A stretch of DNA of 64,000 nt from Oscillospiraceae bacterium (GCA_015066095.1 SVPC01000002.1:48273-112272), one strand, 5' to 3'; positions 34,434-42,809 are shown, counted from the stretch's first letter. Notes: generated from the letters alone by a model not told the origin. Numbers and translations: made by a program.

Positions 34434-35798
34434 TTATGGCATACTGTATGGAAAATACAAACTTTCCAAATTTTGACTGTTTTTACTGTAATACATAGCG
34501 GTAAAATCGCCATTTTGGGTGATTTCATCTCTTGCTAATTTTTCATATCCGTCCAAAGGTTGTAACGAAAGTTCACCCTTTTTATCGGTGGCATTAAAAC
34601 AAACAAAACCTAACTTTTCATAAAAAGGAATAAGTCCGTCATTCACGGGGCGCAAAATCAAAATGCTGTCGTCTTCTTGCTTTATTTGTTCTATAAGTTC
34701 ACTCGCATAACCTTTATTTCTAAACTCACTCGCAGTAGTAACCGCAAAAATATACTTTGCTGTTTTTTTACCGATTTTACACGGTAATGCAAAACACATT
34801 GCCACCGTTCTACCCTCTTTTTCAAGTGTTTTGCAATAAGGGTAACAGTGTTTAAACAAATTATCACAAAAACCGCCATCTTCTTCTACAAAAGCATCAT
34901 GATACATTTGTTTAAGCCAATCAACTTTTGGCATACAAAAATACTTTTTCAAAAGCAGATGAGGTTTGTAAGAAAGTTTTGCTTTTCTTAGTCCCTCAAG
35001 CCCTAAATCGTCTTCTCGGTTTATATATTTATAATCGGTTAAAGTTTTTGCAAACTCGTTATTTATAACAGTATACGCTGTGGCATACTCTGAAAGCGCT
35101 TTTTCGATATGAATATCAAACACATCGCGATTTATTGGTGAGCCTAAGGTGAATGCCACAACCTTATCACCAACATAAATTGCACCGCCCGAAATATTTA
35201 GCGTTTGCATATTGTCGAGCATTACAATTATACCATCTTTTTCACACTGCATATGGCGGTCAAACCTATCGGCATTTTGGCTGTACCATTTTTCGATACA
35301 CTCCAAAACATCGCCGATATTATCCTGCGTTATCGCCTTATACTGCCACTCATATTTTTTAGAAAATGCAGAGATATGATTTCGCTTACTATGATATTTT
35401 TTGCCCGAAAGAGAGCCTAAATCACTTTGCAAATAAACATAGTCAAATGCGTCCCTTTGGGGTATAAACTCGTAATCTTTGCCGAAATTGAGTTTAAAAT
35501 CAATAAAGCGCTCACCTTGTTGCACCCATAAAAGCGGATTTTCACCGCCTTTATATTCGCGCAAAATTTTAAGACCTTTTTCCAAATTGCCGCCAAAAGG
35601 CAACCTGAAAGTTTCTTCTTCAACACCGCCCGATTTTATAAAAAGCATACCGTCTTTTATGGCATACATATTATCATACATACGCGACCATACGACCAAG
35701 TTTGCGAAACTCGACTCGCAAGAAAAACGGGCAGGTGAAGAAACAAAAGGTTTGAGTATCGGTGCATCGTCTAACTCGATTTTTTTAAAATGCAACAT
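34434..35798 (-). CDS. DUF2156 and GNAT acyltransferase fusion
   Basis: The 454-residue protein joins two acyltransferase-like folds. Residues 1 to about 285 match DUF2156 (related to the aminoacyl-phosphatidylglycerol synthase C-terminus), with KYHSKRNHISAF and the EDDLGLEGLRKAKLSYKP end. Residues about 300-454 form a GNAT domain with FAVTTASEFRNKGYASELI as the acetyl-CoA-binding motif. Substrates are unknown; transfer to lipid or peptide is possible. The ATG at 35798 overlaps the end of the PBP gene, so the two are co-transcribed; the frame extends to 35852. Confidence 0.85.
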   Translation of the reverse strand: MLHFKKIELDDAPILKPFVSSPARFSCESSFANLVVWSRMYDNMYAIKDGMLFIKSGGVEEETFRLPFGGNLEKGLKILREYKGGENPLLWVQQGERFIDFKLNFGKDYEFIPQRDAFDYVYLQSDLGSLSGKKYHSKRNHISAFSKKYEWQYKAITQDNIGDVLECIEKWYSQNADRFDRHMQCEKDGIIVMLDNMQTLNISGGAIYVGDKVVAFTLGSPINRDVFDIHIEKALSEYATAYTVINNEFAKTLTDYKYINREDDLGLEGLRKAKLSYKPHLLLKKYFCMPKVDWLKQMYHDAFVEEDGGFCDNLFKHCYPYCKTLEKEGRTVAMCFALPCKIGKKTAKYIFAVTTASEFRNKGYASELIEQIKQEDDSILILRPVNDGLIPFYEKLGFVCFNATDKKGELSLQPLDGYEKLARDEITQNGDFTAMYYSKNSQNLESLYFPYSMP

Positions 35799-35805
35799 AA
35801 AACTT

Positions 35806-38169
35806 TTATTCACCGCTTGTATTATTTTCAGATGAATTGGAAGAATTATCACCCTCAGATGTCACGGGTGTACTGCCTGTACTTGAAGTACCTGAAGTGT
35901 TTGAAGAATTATTTTGAGCATTTTCCTTATCAAGTTTTTCCTGTTCTTTAGGTGTTAGCAAAACTGTACCGCTGTGCTTTTGACATACATCAGGCAAACC
36001 CTTTGTTTTGTAGTAGCCAACCGCTATCTTTTCGCATTTATCGGTAGCAAGTCCACCAGTTTTAGTGCAGTAATATCTTTCGGTTACATAACTACTTTCG
36101 GGATAATCTTTTGCCTTTAAGCCTTTATGAATCTTGCTCATAACGGTAGACCATTGATTTTTGGCTATGTTAAGGTTAGCGGACGGCATTTTCTGCATAG
36201 TTTCATAACCGCACCAAGATGATACTACATAGTAAGGCGAACCGCCCACAAACCATTTATCATTATCAGAACTTGAAGTACCGGTCTTACCAAACAACTT
36301 CATTTTACTTACTGATGATGCTACCGATTTACCTGTACCACTCTCACCGTAAATTACATTTTGAAGCATTTTATTCATAATAAATGCTGTATCTTCACCT
36401 ATTACCATTTTAGGTTTAGATTTTTGTTCTAATACAGTATTGCCCTTTTGGTCGGTAACCTTGGTGTAGAAAGTAGGTGTGTAATAAAGACCGCCGTTAC
36501 CGAAAGCCGCATAAGCCGCTGCCGACTGGAGTGTGGTAACACCGCCATTTGTACCGCCGAGACCTAATGCCGAAAGATTTTTATCTGCTTCGGCATTAAG
36601 ATAACTAAGACCGAATTTTTGAGTGTACTCATAACTTGTTTCAACACCCATTTTGTTAGCCAATGCCACAGGTATAGTATTTATAGATTTTTCCAACGCT
36701 TTTTGCGCGGTAACATTACCCGAATAACCGCCACCTGCATTCTTAGGTGTCCAATTGCCATATTTGGTTTTTGTATCGTTAAGAATGGTAGAATAATTTA
36801 TCATACCCTTTTCAATTGCGGGAGCATATACCGCCAAAGGCTTCATTGTAGAGCCCGGTTGACGTTTTGCATCAGTCGCGCAGTTAAAACCGCGATTAGA
36901 GGTTTTTTCACCTATACCGCCTGCAATTGCCTTAACATGGCCTTCATAGTCCATAACAGTCATAGCGCCCCATAACGGGTCACCCTTGCTGCTCTTTTTA
37001 GCCTTTTTGGCAACATCCAAATATGCCTTATCTACAACCGCTTGAATATCACTGTCTACCGTAGCGTAAATTTTATATCCGCCTGTATAAATAAGTTGTT
37101 CGGCTTTTTCCACAGTATATTCATATTTTTCAACCAAATCGTCTACCAACTGCTGAATCAATGCATCCACAAAGTAAGAATTTATTTGTGAGTTAGCATT
37201 GATATCTAACTTCAATTCAGTTTCTTTAGCCTCATCATATTCTTCTTTTGTAATATAGCCCTGGGTATACATTTCGTAAAGAACGGTGTTACGTCTGGTT
37301 TTATTATTTTCCGGGTTAGAGTCGGGTGCGTAATAAGATGGTGCTTTGGTTATAGCCGCCAAACTCGCACACTCTAAAACACTTAACTCGTCAACATTTT
37401 TATCAAAGTAATAGTTAGCCGCAACCTGTACACCGTATGTGCCGTGACCCATAGGAATGGTATTAAGATAACATTCAAGTATAACGTCCTTGCTATACTC
37501 GGTTTCAAGACGTCTTGCACGCATTATTTCACGCATTTTTCTTCCTGCGTCCTGTTCGCGGTCATCAGTTATATTTTTAACCAACTGCTGGGTTATGGTT
37601 GAACCACCAAACTTGTCCGAGAAATGGAACACCTCATTAAGCACCGCACCAAAAGTACGCTTCCAGTCAACACCATAATGGTCTTTGAAATCTTTGTCTT
37701 CTATCGCAATAAAAGCATTTGCAAGGTTTGCGGGGATACCCTTGTAATCTTTATTTTCTTCTTTAATTGCTTTTTCATCATAATCAACCCAAATGCGGTT
37801 ATACATACCGTGCAAGTGTTGATATTCTTCCCATTTACCCTTGTCGTTCTGGACATAAATGGTAGATGTAAAGTCCATCTTTTGGGAAATTGCTTCAACA
37901 TCATTAAGGTCTACGTCTATGGAGTCATCTATAAACCAAGATGCATAACCGATAATACCGCCAAGCACTAAACCGGCAACAATCATACCAATTAAGAAAC
38001 AGGTCAACCCCCATTTCAAGATTTTTTGTTTTGTGTTTTTAGGTTTTTTGCGCGACTTATTAGAAGACCTTTTTTTAGCTGTAGAAAAGCTGTTAAGGTC
38101 AAAACTTTCCATACTTTCATCTAAATCTTTTTTAGAATTATCGTAACTAAATAAATCTCTATCGTCCAT
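35806..38169 (-). CDS. pbp1A: Class A penicillin-binding protein (PBP1A type)
   Basis: A bifunctional peptidoglycan synthase of 787 residues. It has a cytoplasmic basic N-terminus, one membrane helix (about 51-76), a GT51 glycosyltransferase domain with IEDKDFKDHYG and GGSTITQQLVKN, and a transpeptidase domain with the SxxK motif GSTMKP, SxN-type motif KSINT and KTG motif FGKTGTSSS. The tail (about 735-787) is rich in Ser, Asn and Thr. It is followed within a few bases by the DUF2156-GNAT gene. Confidence 0.95.
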   Translation of the reverse strand: MDDRDLFSYDNSKKDLDESMESFDLNSFSTAKKRSSNKSRKKPKNTKQKILKWGLTCFLIGMIVAGLVLGGIIGYASWFIDDSIDVDLNDVEAISQKMDFTSTIYVQNDKGKWEEYQHLHGMYNRIWVDYDEKAIKEENKDYKGIPANLANAFIAIEDKDFKDHYGVDWKRTFGAVLNEVFHFSDKFGGSTITQQLVKNITDDREQDAGRKMREIMRARRLETEYSKDVILECYLNTIPMGHGTYGVQVAANYYFDKNVDELSVLECASLAAITKAPSYYAPDSNPENNKTRRNTVLYEMYTQGYITKEEYDEAKETELKLDINANSQINSYFVDALIQQLVDDLVEKYEYTVEKAEQLIYTGGYKIYATVDSDIQAVVDKAYLDVAKKAKKSSKGDPLWGAMTVMDYEGHVKAIAGGIGEKTSNRGFNCATDAKRQPGSTMKPLAVYAPAIEKGMINYSTILNDTKTKYGNWTPKNAGGGYSGNVTAQKALEKSINTIPVALANKMGVETSYEYTQKFGLSYLNAEADKNLSALGLGGTNGGVTTLQSAAAYAAFGNGGLYYTPTFYTKVTDQKGNTVLEQKSKPKMVIGEDTAFIMNKMLQNVIYGESGTGKSVASSVSKMKLFGKTGTSSSDNDKWFVGGSPYYVVSSWCGYETMQKMPSANLNIAKNQWSTVMSKIHKGLKAKDYPESSYVTERYYCTKTGGLATDKCEKIAVGYYKTKGLPDVCQKHSGTVLLTPKEQEKLDKENAQNNSSNTSGTSSTGSTPVTSEGDNSSNSSENNTSGE

Positions 38170-38263
38170 AAGAACCCTCCTGTTTACAATAAATCTTTAA
38201 ATAGTATACCATATAATATAAATAAAATCAACTTTTCTAATTTTAACAATTTATAAATTCCAC

Positions 38264-38292
38264 TTGCATTGGCAAAATATTTATGGTATTAT
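38264..38292 (+). promoter_or_regulatory. Promoter of the Mn2+ riboswitch and CaCA antiporter gene
   Basis: TTGCAT (38264-38269), 17 bases, TATTAT (38287-38292), directly ahead of the first yybP-ykoY aptamer. Confidence 0.65.
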
Positions 38293-38302
38293 TTACTAGT
38301 AT

Positions 38303-38418
38303 TAGGGAGTAGTTAGCGCGATAACGCGTTGCATTTTGCGTCAGTACGGTGTTTCACCCGCGATTTGCATTAAATAACGAGACTATTGCTGCATAACTTT
38401 GCGGTAATAGTCTTTTTT
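38303..38418 (+). promoter_or_regulatory. yybP-ykoY (Mn2+) riboswitch 1
   Basis: The aptamer begins AGGGAGTAG, has a GCGCGATAACGCG hairpin, the conserved GCGTCAGTACGGTG and CACCCGC arm, and the closing AACGAGACTATT, which fits the yybP-ykoY consensus. GACTATT (38381-38387) can pair either with the 5' strand or with AATAGTC (38406-38412) in a terminator followed by TTTTTT. Mn2+ binding would favour the aptamer and turn the downstream gene on, as known for the class. Confidence 0.85.
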
Positions 38419-38447
38419 ATTCCCAAATAAATTTGAGGAGAACTAAT

Positions 38448-39476
38448 ATGCTTGAACAATTTTTCACTTGGTACAGTGGATTGACAGATGGCCTTTGGGG
38501 CTCTATTGCTCTGTTTATTGTAGGCGTTATACTTCTTATAAAGGGTGGCGACTGGTTTGTTGACAGTGCAATAGGTATTGCCAAACGTTTTCAACTTCCG
38601 GAAATTCTTATCGGTGCTACAGTGGTATCAATAGGAACAACTCTTCCCGAGGTTATGGTATCTGTTACGGCAGCTGTTAACAATAATGGTGCTATTGCTT
38701 ATGGAAATGCCATCGGCTCAATTATTTGTAATACCGCTTTAATTGCCGCTTTAACAATAGCAATTAAACCCGCACCGGTAAATAAAAAGACTATTATAAC
38801 ACCTGTTTTATTCTTTTTCGCATCGGCAGCAATTTATGTTGTAGCCGCATATTTATTCGGCAGTTTCGATAGATGGCTCGGTATTGTTATGCTTATAGTA
38901 TTTGGTATTTATATGACTGTAACCATTCGAAAGGCATTCAAAAATCCCGAACAAACCGACACCGAAGAAGAACAAAATGAAAAAACCGGTTCTTTAATAA
39001 AAGATATCGTTGTTTTAATTATAAGCGCGGGACTTATTGCAATAGGCGCAGATATGTTGGAAGGCTCTTCCGTTTCTCTTGCAACAATGGCAGGTATCCC
39101 CACAGAAGTTGTAGGCGTTACAATTGTTGCGCTTTGCACATCTCTACCCGAACTTGTAACCGCAGTCACCGCCCTTGTCAAAGGACACGGCGCATTGTCA
39201 CTCGGTAATATTATTGGTGCAAATATTTTCAATTTAGTATTGGTATCGGGCGCAGCGGTAACAATTTCCCCGTTTGTCATCCCCGAAGGTAGTAAATTGC
39301 TTGGATATAATACTTCACAACTTATTGAAATTCCTTTAATGGTAGTTGTAATGGCGTTAATGACACTTCCCACAATTTTCAAAGAAAAGTTACGCCGTTG
39401 GCAAGGTATACTTTTATTAGGCATTTATTTTGCTTTCGTAGCATTACAGGTTTTAATCGCATTAAAAGTTTTCTAA
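38448..39476 (+). CDS. Calcium/sodium antiporter family (YrbG-like), Mn2+-responsive
   Basis: A 342-residue CaCA superfamily exchanger with about ten membrane helices in two inverted repeats. The alpha repeats are visible: ATVVSIGTTLPEVMVSVTAA with GNAIGSIICN, and TIVALCTSLPELVTAVTAL with GNIIGANIFN. The family exchanges Ca2+ or other cations for Na+. The Mn2+ riboswitch ahead suggests Mn2+ export. The ATG at 38448 follows GAGGAGA; the frame extends to a TTG at 38433 within that site. Confidence 0.9.
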   Translation: MLEQFFTWYSGLTDGLWGSIALFIVGVILLIKGGDWFVDSAIGIAKRFQLPEILIGATVVSIGTTLPEVMVSVTAAVNNNGAIAYGNAIGSIICNTALIAALTIAIKPAPVNKKTIITPVLFFFASAAIYVVAAYLFGSFDRWLGIVMLIVFGIYMTVTIRKAFKNPEQTDTEEEQNEKTGSLIKDIVVLIISAGLIAIGADMLEGSSVSLATMAGIPTEVVGVTIVALCTSLPELVTAVTALVKGHGALSLGNIIGANIFNLVLVSGAAVTISPFVIPEGSKLLGYNTSQLIEIPLMVVVMALMTLPTIFKEKLRRWQGILLLGIYFAFVALQVLIALKVF

Positions 39477-39507
39477 AACAACAAAACCTTAATTATATTC
39501 ACTTGTA

Positions 39508-39625
39508 TTAGGGAGTAGTTAGCGCGATAACGCGTTACATTTTGCGTCATTACGGTGGTTTCCACCCGCAACTTGTATTAAGTAACGAGACTATTACTAT
39601 TTTTTTACAGTAATAGTCTTTTTAT
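39508..39625 (+). promoter_or_regulatory. yybP-ykoY (Mn2+) riboswitch 2
   Basis: A near-copy of the element at 38303: TTAGGGAGTAGTTAGCGCG, GCGTCATTACGGTGG and CCACCCGC, then AACGAGACTATT. The terminator pairs GACTATTACT (39589-39598) with AGTAATAGTC (39609-39618), followed by TTTTTATTTT. Differences between copies lie mostly in loops and keep the pairing. No clear promoter was found between 39476 and 39508, so it may be reached by read-through. Confidence 0.85.
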
Positions 39626-39656
39626 TTTAAAAATAAATATAGAAAGGTGAAAAAAT

Positions 39657-40832
39657 ATGAATTTTATTCAAGAAGTGCTAAGCCAGCTCAGTTTTCTAAT
39701 CGCAAACTTCGGTACATTTGCAAGTGCCGGCGGTTGGAAATACATTGTAATGTGGGCTATCGGCGGTATACTTATTTATCTTGCTATCCGCCACGATATG
39801 GAGCCTACTCTACTTTTACCGATGGGATTCGGTACAATTTTAGTAAACATCCCTTCATCAGGCGCTATTACGCAACTTGTAAATGGTGAAGAAGTTGAAG
39901 GTGCTCTTTCAACCCTCTTTAATGCAGGTATCGCCAATGAATTATTCCCGCTTATACTATTTATAGGTATAGGTGCTATGATTGACTTTGGTCCTGTACT
40001 CTCTAACCCCAAACTTATGATGTTTGGTGCAGCAGCCCAGTTTGGTATTTTCTTTACTTTCTGCTTGGCTTCTATGTTCTTTACACAAGACGAAGCGGCT
40101 TCTATCGGTATTATCGGTGCGGCAGACGGTCCTACCGCTATTGTTGTTGCCAATAAACTTTTAGGCCCCGACAGTGCAATTACAGGTGCTATTATGGTTG
40201 CCGCATATTCTTATATGGCTTTGGTACCCATTATTCAACCCCCCGTTATCAAGGCTCTTACCACAAGAAAAGAACGCCTTATCAGAATGCCTTACAAGGG
40301 TAAAAGCGTTTCAAAACTCACAAAAATCTTATTCCCGATTATCATCACAGTTATTGCAGGTATTGTTGCTCCCTCATCGGTTTCGCTTATCGGCTTCCTT
40401 ATGTTCGGTAACTTAATTCGTGAATGCGGTGTGCTCAATTCCCTTTCTGAAACCGCACAAAAAGTACTTGCAAACCTTGTTACCATCTTCTTGGGTATCA
40501 CCATCGCTTGTCAGATGGAAGCTTCAAAATTCTTGCAAGTAAATACATTGCTCATATTGGGGCTTGGCTTGTTTGCATTTATTTTCGATACCGCAGGCGG
40601 TGTATTATTTGCAAAACTTATCAACATTTTCTTACCTAAAGACAAAAAACTCAATCCTATGATTGGTGCTGCCGGTATTTCTGCTTTCCCGATGTCAGGC
40701 CGTGTTGTTCATAAAATGGGACTTAAAGAAGACCCGCAAAACTTCCTTCTTATGCAAGCTACCGGTGTAAATGTTTCGGGTCAGATTGCTTCGGTTATAG
40801 CCGGCGGTCTTATCTTAAGCTTCTTCGGTTAA
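39657..40832 (+). CDS. Na+-translocating decarboxylase beta-subunit homologue (OadB/GcdB)
   Basis: A 391-residue polytopic membrane protein of the OadB/GcdB/MmdB family, which couples decarboxylation to Na+ export. The conserved GAADGPTAIVVANKLL and the C-terminal GAAGISAFPMSGRVVHKMG segments with Asp, Ser and other ion-path residues are present. No alpha (carboxyltransferase) or biotin subunit is nearby, only the small OadG-like gene 15 bases on. It sits behind an Mn2+ riboswitch, which is unusual for the family. AAAGGTG precedes the ATG. Confidence 0.9.
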   Translation: MNFIQEVLSQLSFLIANFGTFASAGGWKYIVMWAIGGILIYLAIRHDMEPTLLLPMGFGTILVNIPSSGAITQLVNGEEVEGALSTLFNAGIANELFPLILFIGIGAMIDFGPVLSNPKLMMFGAAAQFGIFFTFCLASMFFTQDEAASIGIIGAADGPTAIVVANKLLGPDSAITGAIMVAAYSYMALVPIIQPPVIKALTTRKERLIRMPYKGKSVSKLTKILFPIIITVIAGIVAPSSVSLIGFLMFGNLIRECGVLNSLSETAQKVLANLVTIFLGITIACQMEASKFLQVNTLLILGLGLFAFIFDTAGGVLFAKLINIFLPKDKKLNPMIGAAGISAFPMSGRVVHKMGLKEDPQNFLLMQATGVNVSGQIASVIAGGLILSFFG

Positions 40833-40847
40833 ATAGGAGGTATATAT

Positions 40848-41015
40848 ATGTTTAATTTATTTACTTTAAAATCTGTTTTCAGCGATTTCGCACCTATGAA
40901 CTTTATTGCTAATCTCAAATATATGCTTTCTGGTATGCTTGCTATATTTGCTGTTATTGGTGTTATTGTTATAATCACACTCGTTCTCAATAAGGTTTTT
41001 TCAAATAATAAATAA
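40848..41015 (+). CDS. Small OadG-like single-helix subunit
   Basis: A 55-residue protein: a polar N-terminus of about 22 residues, one helix (LSGMLAIFAVIGVIVIITLV) and a basic tail KVFSNNK. The helix pattern matches the OadG gamma-type subunit that pairs with OadB. AGGAGG (40835-40840) lies seven bases ahead of the ATG, 15 bases after the oadB homologue. Its likely role is to stabilise the beta subunit in the membrane. Confidence 0.8.
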   Translation: MFNLFTLKSVFSDFAPMNFIANLKYMLSGMLAIFAVIGVIVIITLVLNKVFSNNK

Positions 41016-41023
41016 ACCATTTT

Positions 41024-41052
41024 AAACACCGCACTTTTGTGCGGTGTTTTTT
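41024..41052 (+). terminator. Terminator of the OadB/OadG-like operon
   Basis: AAACACCGCAC, TTTT, GTGCGGTGTTTTTT forms a perfect hairpin with a T run. Confidence 0.9.
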
Positions 41053-41061
41053 AATAATTGC

Positions 41062-41090
41062 TTTACATTTCATTTAAAGTGTGATAAAAT
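41062..41090 (+). promoter_or_regulatory. Promoter for structured RNA B
   Basis: TTTACA (41062-41067), 17 bases, TAAAAT (41085-41090). The start is expected near 41097, at the first bases of the outer stem. Confidence 0.75.
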
Positions 41091-41094
41091 GTTC

Positions 41095-41243
41095 TTGCGA
41101 CACCAATTGAATAACCTCTCCCACACTGAGAATAATACCTTGGTAAAAGGTGTTATCCTCTTTCTCCGTGTGGGAATTCGGTTGGTGTCGCAACTATACC
41201 GGAGGGACACTTTTTCGGCACACCTTTCGGGGTGTGCTTTTTT
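41095..41243 (+). ncRNA. Structured leader RNA, copy B (unrecognised family)
   Basis: Outer stem TTGCGACACCAA (41095-41106) with TTGGTGTCGCAA (41182-41193), 12 perfect pairs. Inner stem TCCCACAC (41119-41126) with GTGTGGGA (41168-41175). The apical hairpin (about 41131-41158) has the loop GGTAA closed by T-A pairs. The 3' tail reads AACTAT, GGACACTTTTTC, then the terminator GCACACC..GGTGTGCTTTTTT (41218-41243). The same plan, loop and tail occur in the RNA at 33788-33950. The next gene starts 13 bases after the tail. Confidence 0.75.
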
Positions 41244-41256
41244 ATTAAGGTGAAAA

Positions 41257-41676
41257 ATGATGCGTAAAGTTTTTATTTATTTGTTTATAGTTACGATACT
41301 ATTTTCTTTTTCTGGCTGCAATGATTACACACACGGCGTATATGAACTTTCAATTGAAGCCGAATTAATATCTAACGATTCTGTCGGCAATGATTGGATA
41401 AAGACCTACACCTGTGACGGTAAAACCATTACCGACGGTGACCAATGGACAGTTCCGCTTGAGACAACAAAAACAATTTTAATAAATGCAACAATTACTG
41501 AAAACGACAAATGGAATGATGTTGGTAACGGTTCAATAGAGGTCGACTTGATTGACGATTATAAAACCACTTCGCAAATAACCGTAACAGAAAACAAGGG
41601 TCGCTATAAAGGAAACCAAGCTATTTGGGAAATCACCTATAAAGTAAAATTAGTTGGTAAATTAAGTGATGGTTAA
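41257..41676 (+). CDS. Lipoprotein of unknown function
   Basis: A 139-residue lipoprotein with signal peptide and lipobox FSGC near residue 20. The mature part looks all-beta, with many Thr and Asp residues; no family is recognised. TAAGGTG precedes the ATG. It begins 13 bases after the terminator of structured RNA B, which may control it by attenuation. Its stop lies in the loop of its own terminator. Confidence 0.78.
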   Translation: MMRKVFIYLFIVTILFSFSGCNDYTHGVYELSIEAELISNDSVGNDWIKTYTCDGKTITDGDQWTVPLETTKTILINATITENDKWNDVGNGSIEVDLIDDYKTTSQITVTENKGRYKGNQAIWEITYKVKLVGKLSDG

Positions 41677-41696
41677 ATCCGTCACTTTTTATTTTT
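41664..41696 (+). terminator. Terminator overlapping the lipoprotein stop codon
   Basis: AAGTGATGG (41664-41672) pairs with CCGTCACTT (41679-41687), with one wobble pair, then TTTTATTTTT. Confidence 0.75.
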
Positions 41697-41715
41697 AAAA
41701 ATTTTCAAAAAACTA

Positions 41716-41851
41716 TTGACAAATGCAAAATTATATGTATAATAAAATAGTAATCATTACTGATTTGTTTTTAAAAAAATTTTCAATATTTTTTAAAAAA
41801 GGTATTGACAAATCGAAAATTATGATTATAATAAAATTAGTAACCATTACT
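41716..41851 (+). promoter_or_regulatory. Duplicated perR promoter-operator
   Basis: Two copies of promoter plus operator lie 89 bases apart. Copy 1: TTGACA 41716-41721, 16 bases, TATAAT 41738-41743, operator AGTAATCATTACT 41749-41761. Copy 2: TTGACA 41805-41810, 16 bases, TATAAT 41827-41832, operator AGTAACCATTACT 41839-41851. The 6-1-6 palindromes directly after each -10 box are good candidates for binding by the PerR/Fur protein encoded next. Confidence 0.8.
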
Positions 41852-41867
41852 GATTTGGGGTGAATTT

Positions 41868-42239
41868 ATGAAACACTATTCTAAACAGCGTGAAGCAATT
41901 TTAGAAGTGTTACGCGCAACAGATACCCACCCCACAGCAAATTGGATTTACGAAAAAGTCCGCGAAAAGATACCAAATATAAGTCTTGGCACTGTATATC
42001 GTAATCTTGCGGGACTTACTGCCGACGGAGAAATCATACAAATCGATGTTGGCGACGGGTTTGAGCATTTTGATTGTGATATTTCCCCGCATCTTCACTT
42101 ATACTGTAAAGAGTGCGAGAAGATCTACGACCAAAAGCTAAAATCCGATTACATCGCAAGGGTCGCCAAAGAGAGCGACTTCAAAACCGACACTGCAATT
42201 TATGTGGCGTATGGTATCTGTAAAAACTGTAAAAATTAA
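41868..42239 (+). CDS. perR: Fur-family peroxide regulator (PerR-like)
   Basis: A 123-residue Fur-family repressor with a winged-helix N-terminus (SLGTVYRNLAGL recognition helix) and a metal-binding C-terminal half, including HFDCDISPHLHLYCKEC and ICKNCKN, which give two CxxC structural zinc sites. PerR in anaerobes senses peroxide through metal-catalysed oxidation. The downstream reverse rubrerythrin supports PerR over Fur or Zur. GGGGTGA precedes the ATG. It is probably autoregulated through the palindromes upstream. Confidence 0.87.
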   Translation: MKHYSKQREAILEVLRATDTHPTANWIYEKVREKIPNISLGTVYRNLAGLTADGEIIQIDVGDGFEHFDCDISPHLHLYCKECEKIYDQKLKSDYIARVAKESDFKTDTAIYVAYGICKNCKN

Positions 42240-42266
42240 ATCAAATTAATTTTGGAGGAAATTATT

Positions 42267-42809
42267 ATGAAAAAGTATGTATGTCTTATCTGCGGTTACA
42301 CACACGAAGGAGAATCTGCTCCCAACGAATGCCCTATCTGCCACGCACCTGCTTCTAAATTCCAAGAACAGGCTGGCGAAAAGACCTGGGCCGCTGAACA
42401 CGTAGTTGGTATTGCACAGGGTGTTGACCAGTCTATTATCGACGGTCTTCGTGAAAACTTTAACGGCGAATGCTGTGAGGTTGGTATGTATCTTGCAATG
42501 TCACGCGTAGCTCACAGAGAAGGTTATCCTGAAATCGGCCTTTACTGGGAAAAAGCTGCTTTAGAAGAAGCAGAACACGCTGCAAAGTTCGCTGAACTTT
42601 TAGGTGAAGTTGTAACCGACAGCACCAAGAAAAACCTTGAAATGCGCGTAGATGCTGAAAACGGCGCTACACTCGGCAAGTTTGAACTCGCAAAGAAAGC
42701 TAAAGAACTCGGCCTTGATGCTATTCACGACACCGTTCACGAAATGGCACGCGACGAGGCTCGTCACGGCAAAGCATTTGAAGGTCTTCTTAAAAGATAT
42801 TTCAAATAA
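42267..42809 (+). CDS. rbr: Reverse rubrerythrin
   Basis: A 180-residue peroxide-reducing protein of anaerobes with the rubredoxin-like Fe(SCys)4 domain at the N-terminus (VCLICGYTH and ECPICHAP, residues about 3-30), followed by the four-helix diiron domain with [26 protein letters not shown] and [10 protein letters not shown] motifs. The domain order is reversed relative to classical rubrerythrin. The ATG at 42267 follows GGAGG. It is in an operon with perR, so peroxide stress should induce it. Confidence 0.93.
   Translation: MKKYVCLICGYTHEGESAPNECPICHAPASKFQEQAGEKTWAAEHVVGIAQGVDQSIIDGLRENFNGECCEVGMYLAMSRVAHREGYPEIGLYWEKAALEEAEHAAKFAELLGEVVTDSTKKNLEMRVDAENGATLGKFELAKKAKELGLDAIHDTVHEMARDEARHGKAFEGLLKRYFK

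Noticed and set aside
34274..34528. ORFs on both strands near 34.3-34.5 kb
   Set aside because: They run through a terminator and palindromic repeats or shadow the DUF2156-GNAT gene, and have no ribosome sites.
39508..39625. Na+ riboswitch, because an OadB gene follows
   Set aside because: The conserved blocks AGGGAGTAG, GCGTCA..CGG, CACCCGC and ACGAGAC fit yybP-ykoY, and the twin element precedes a CaCA antiporter.
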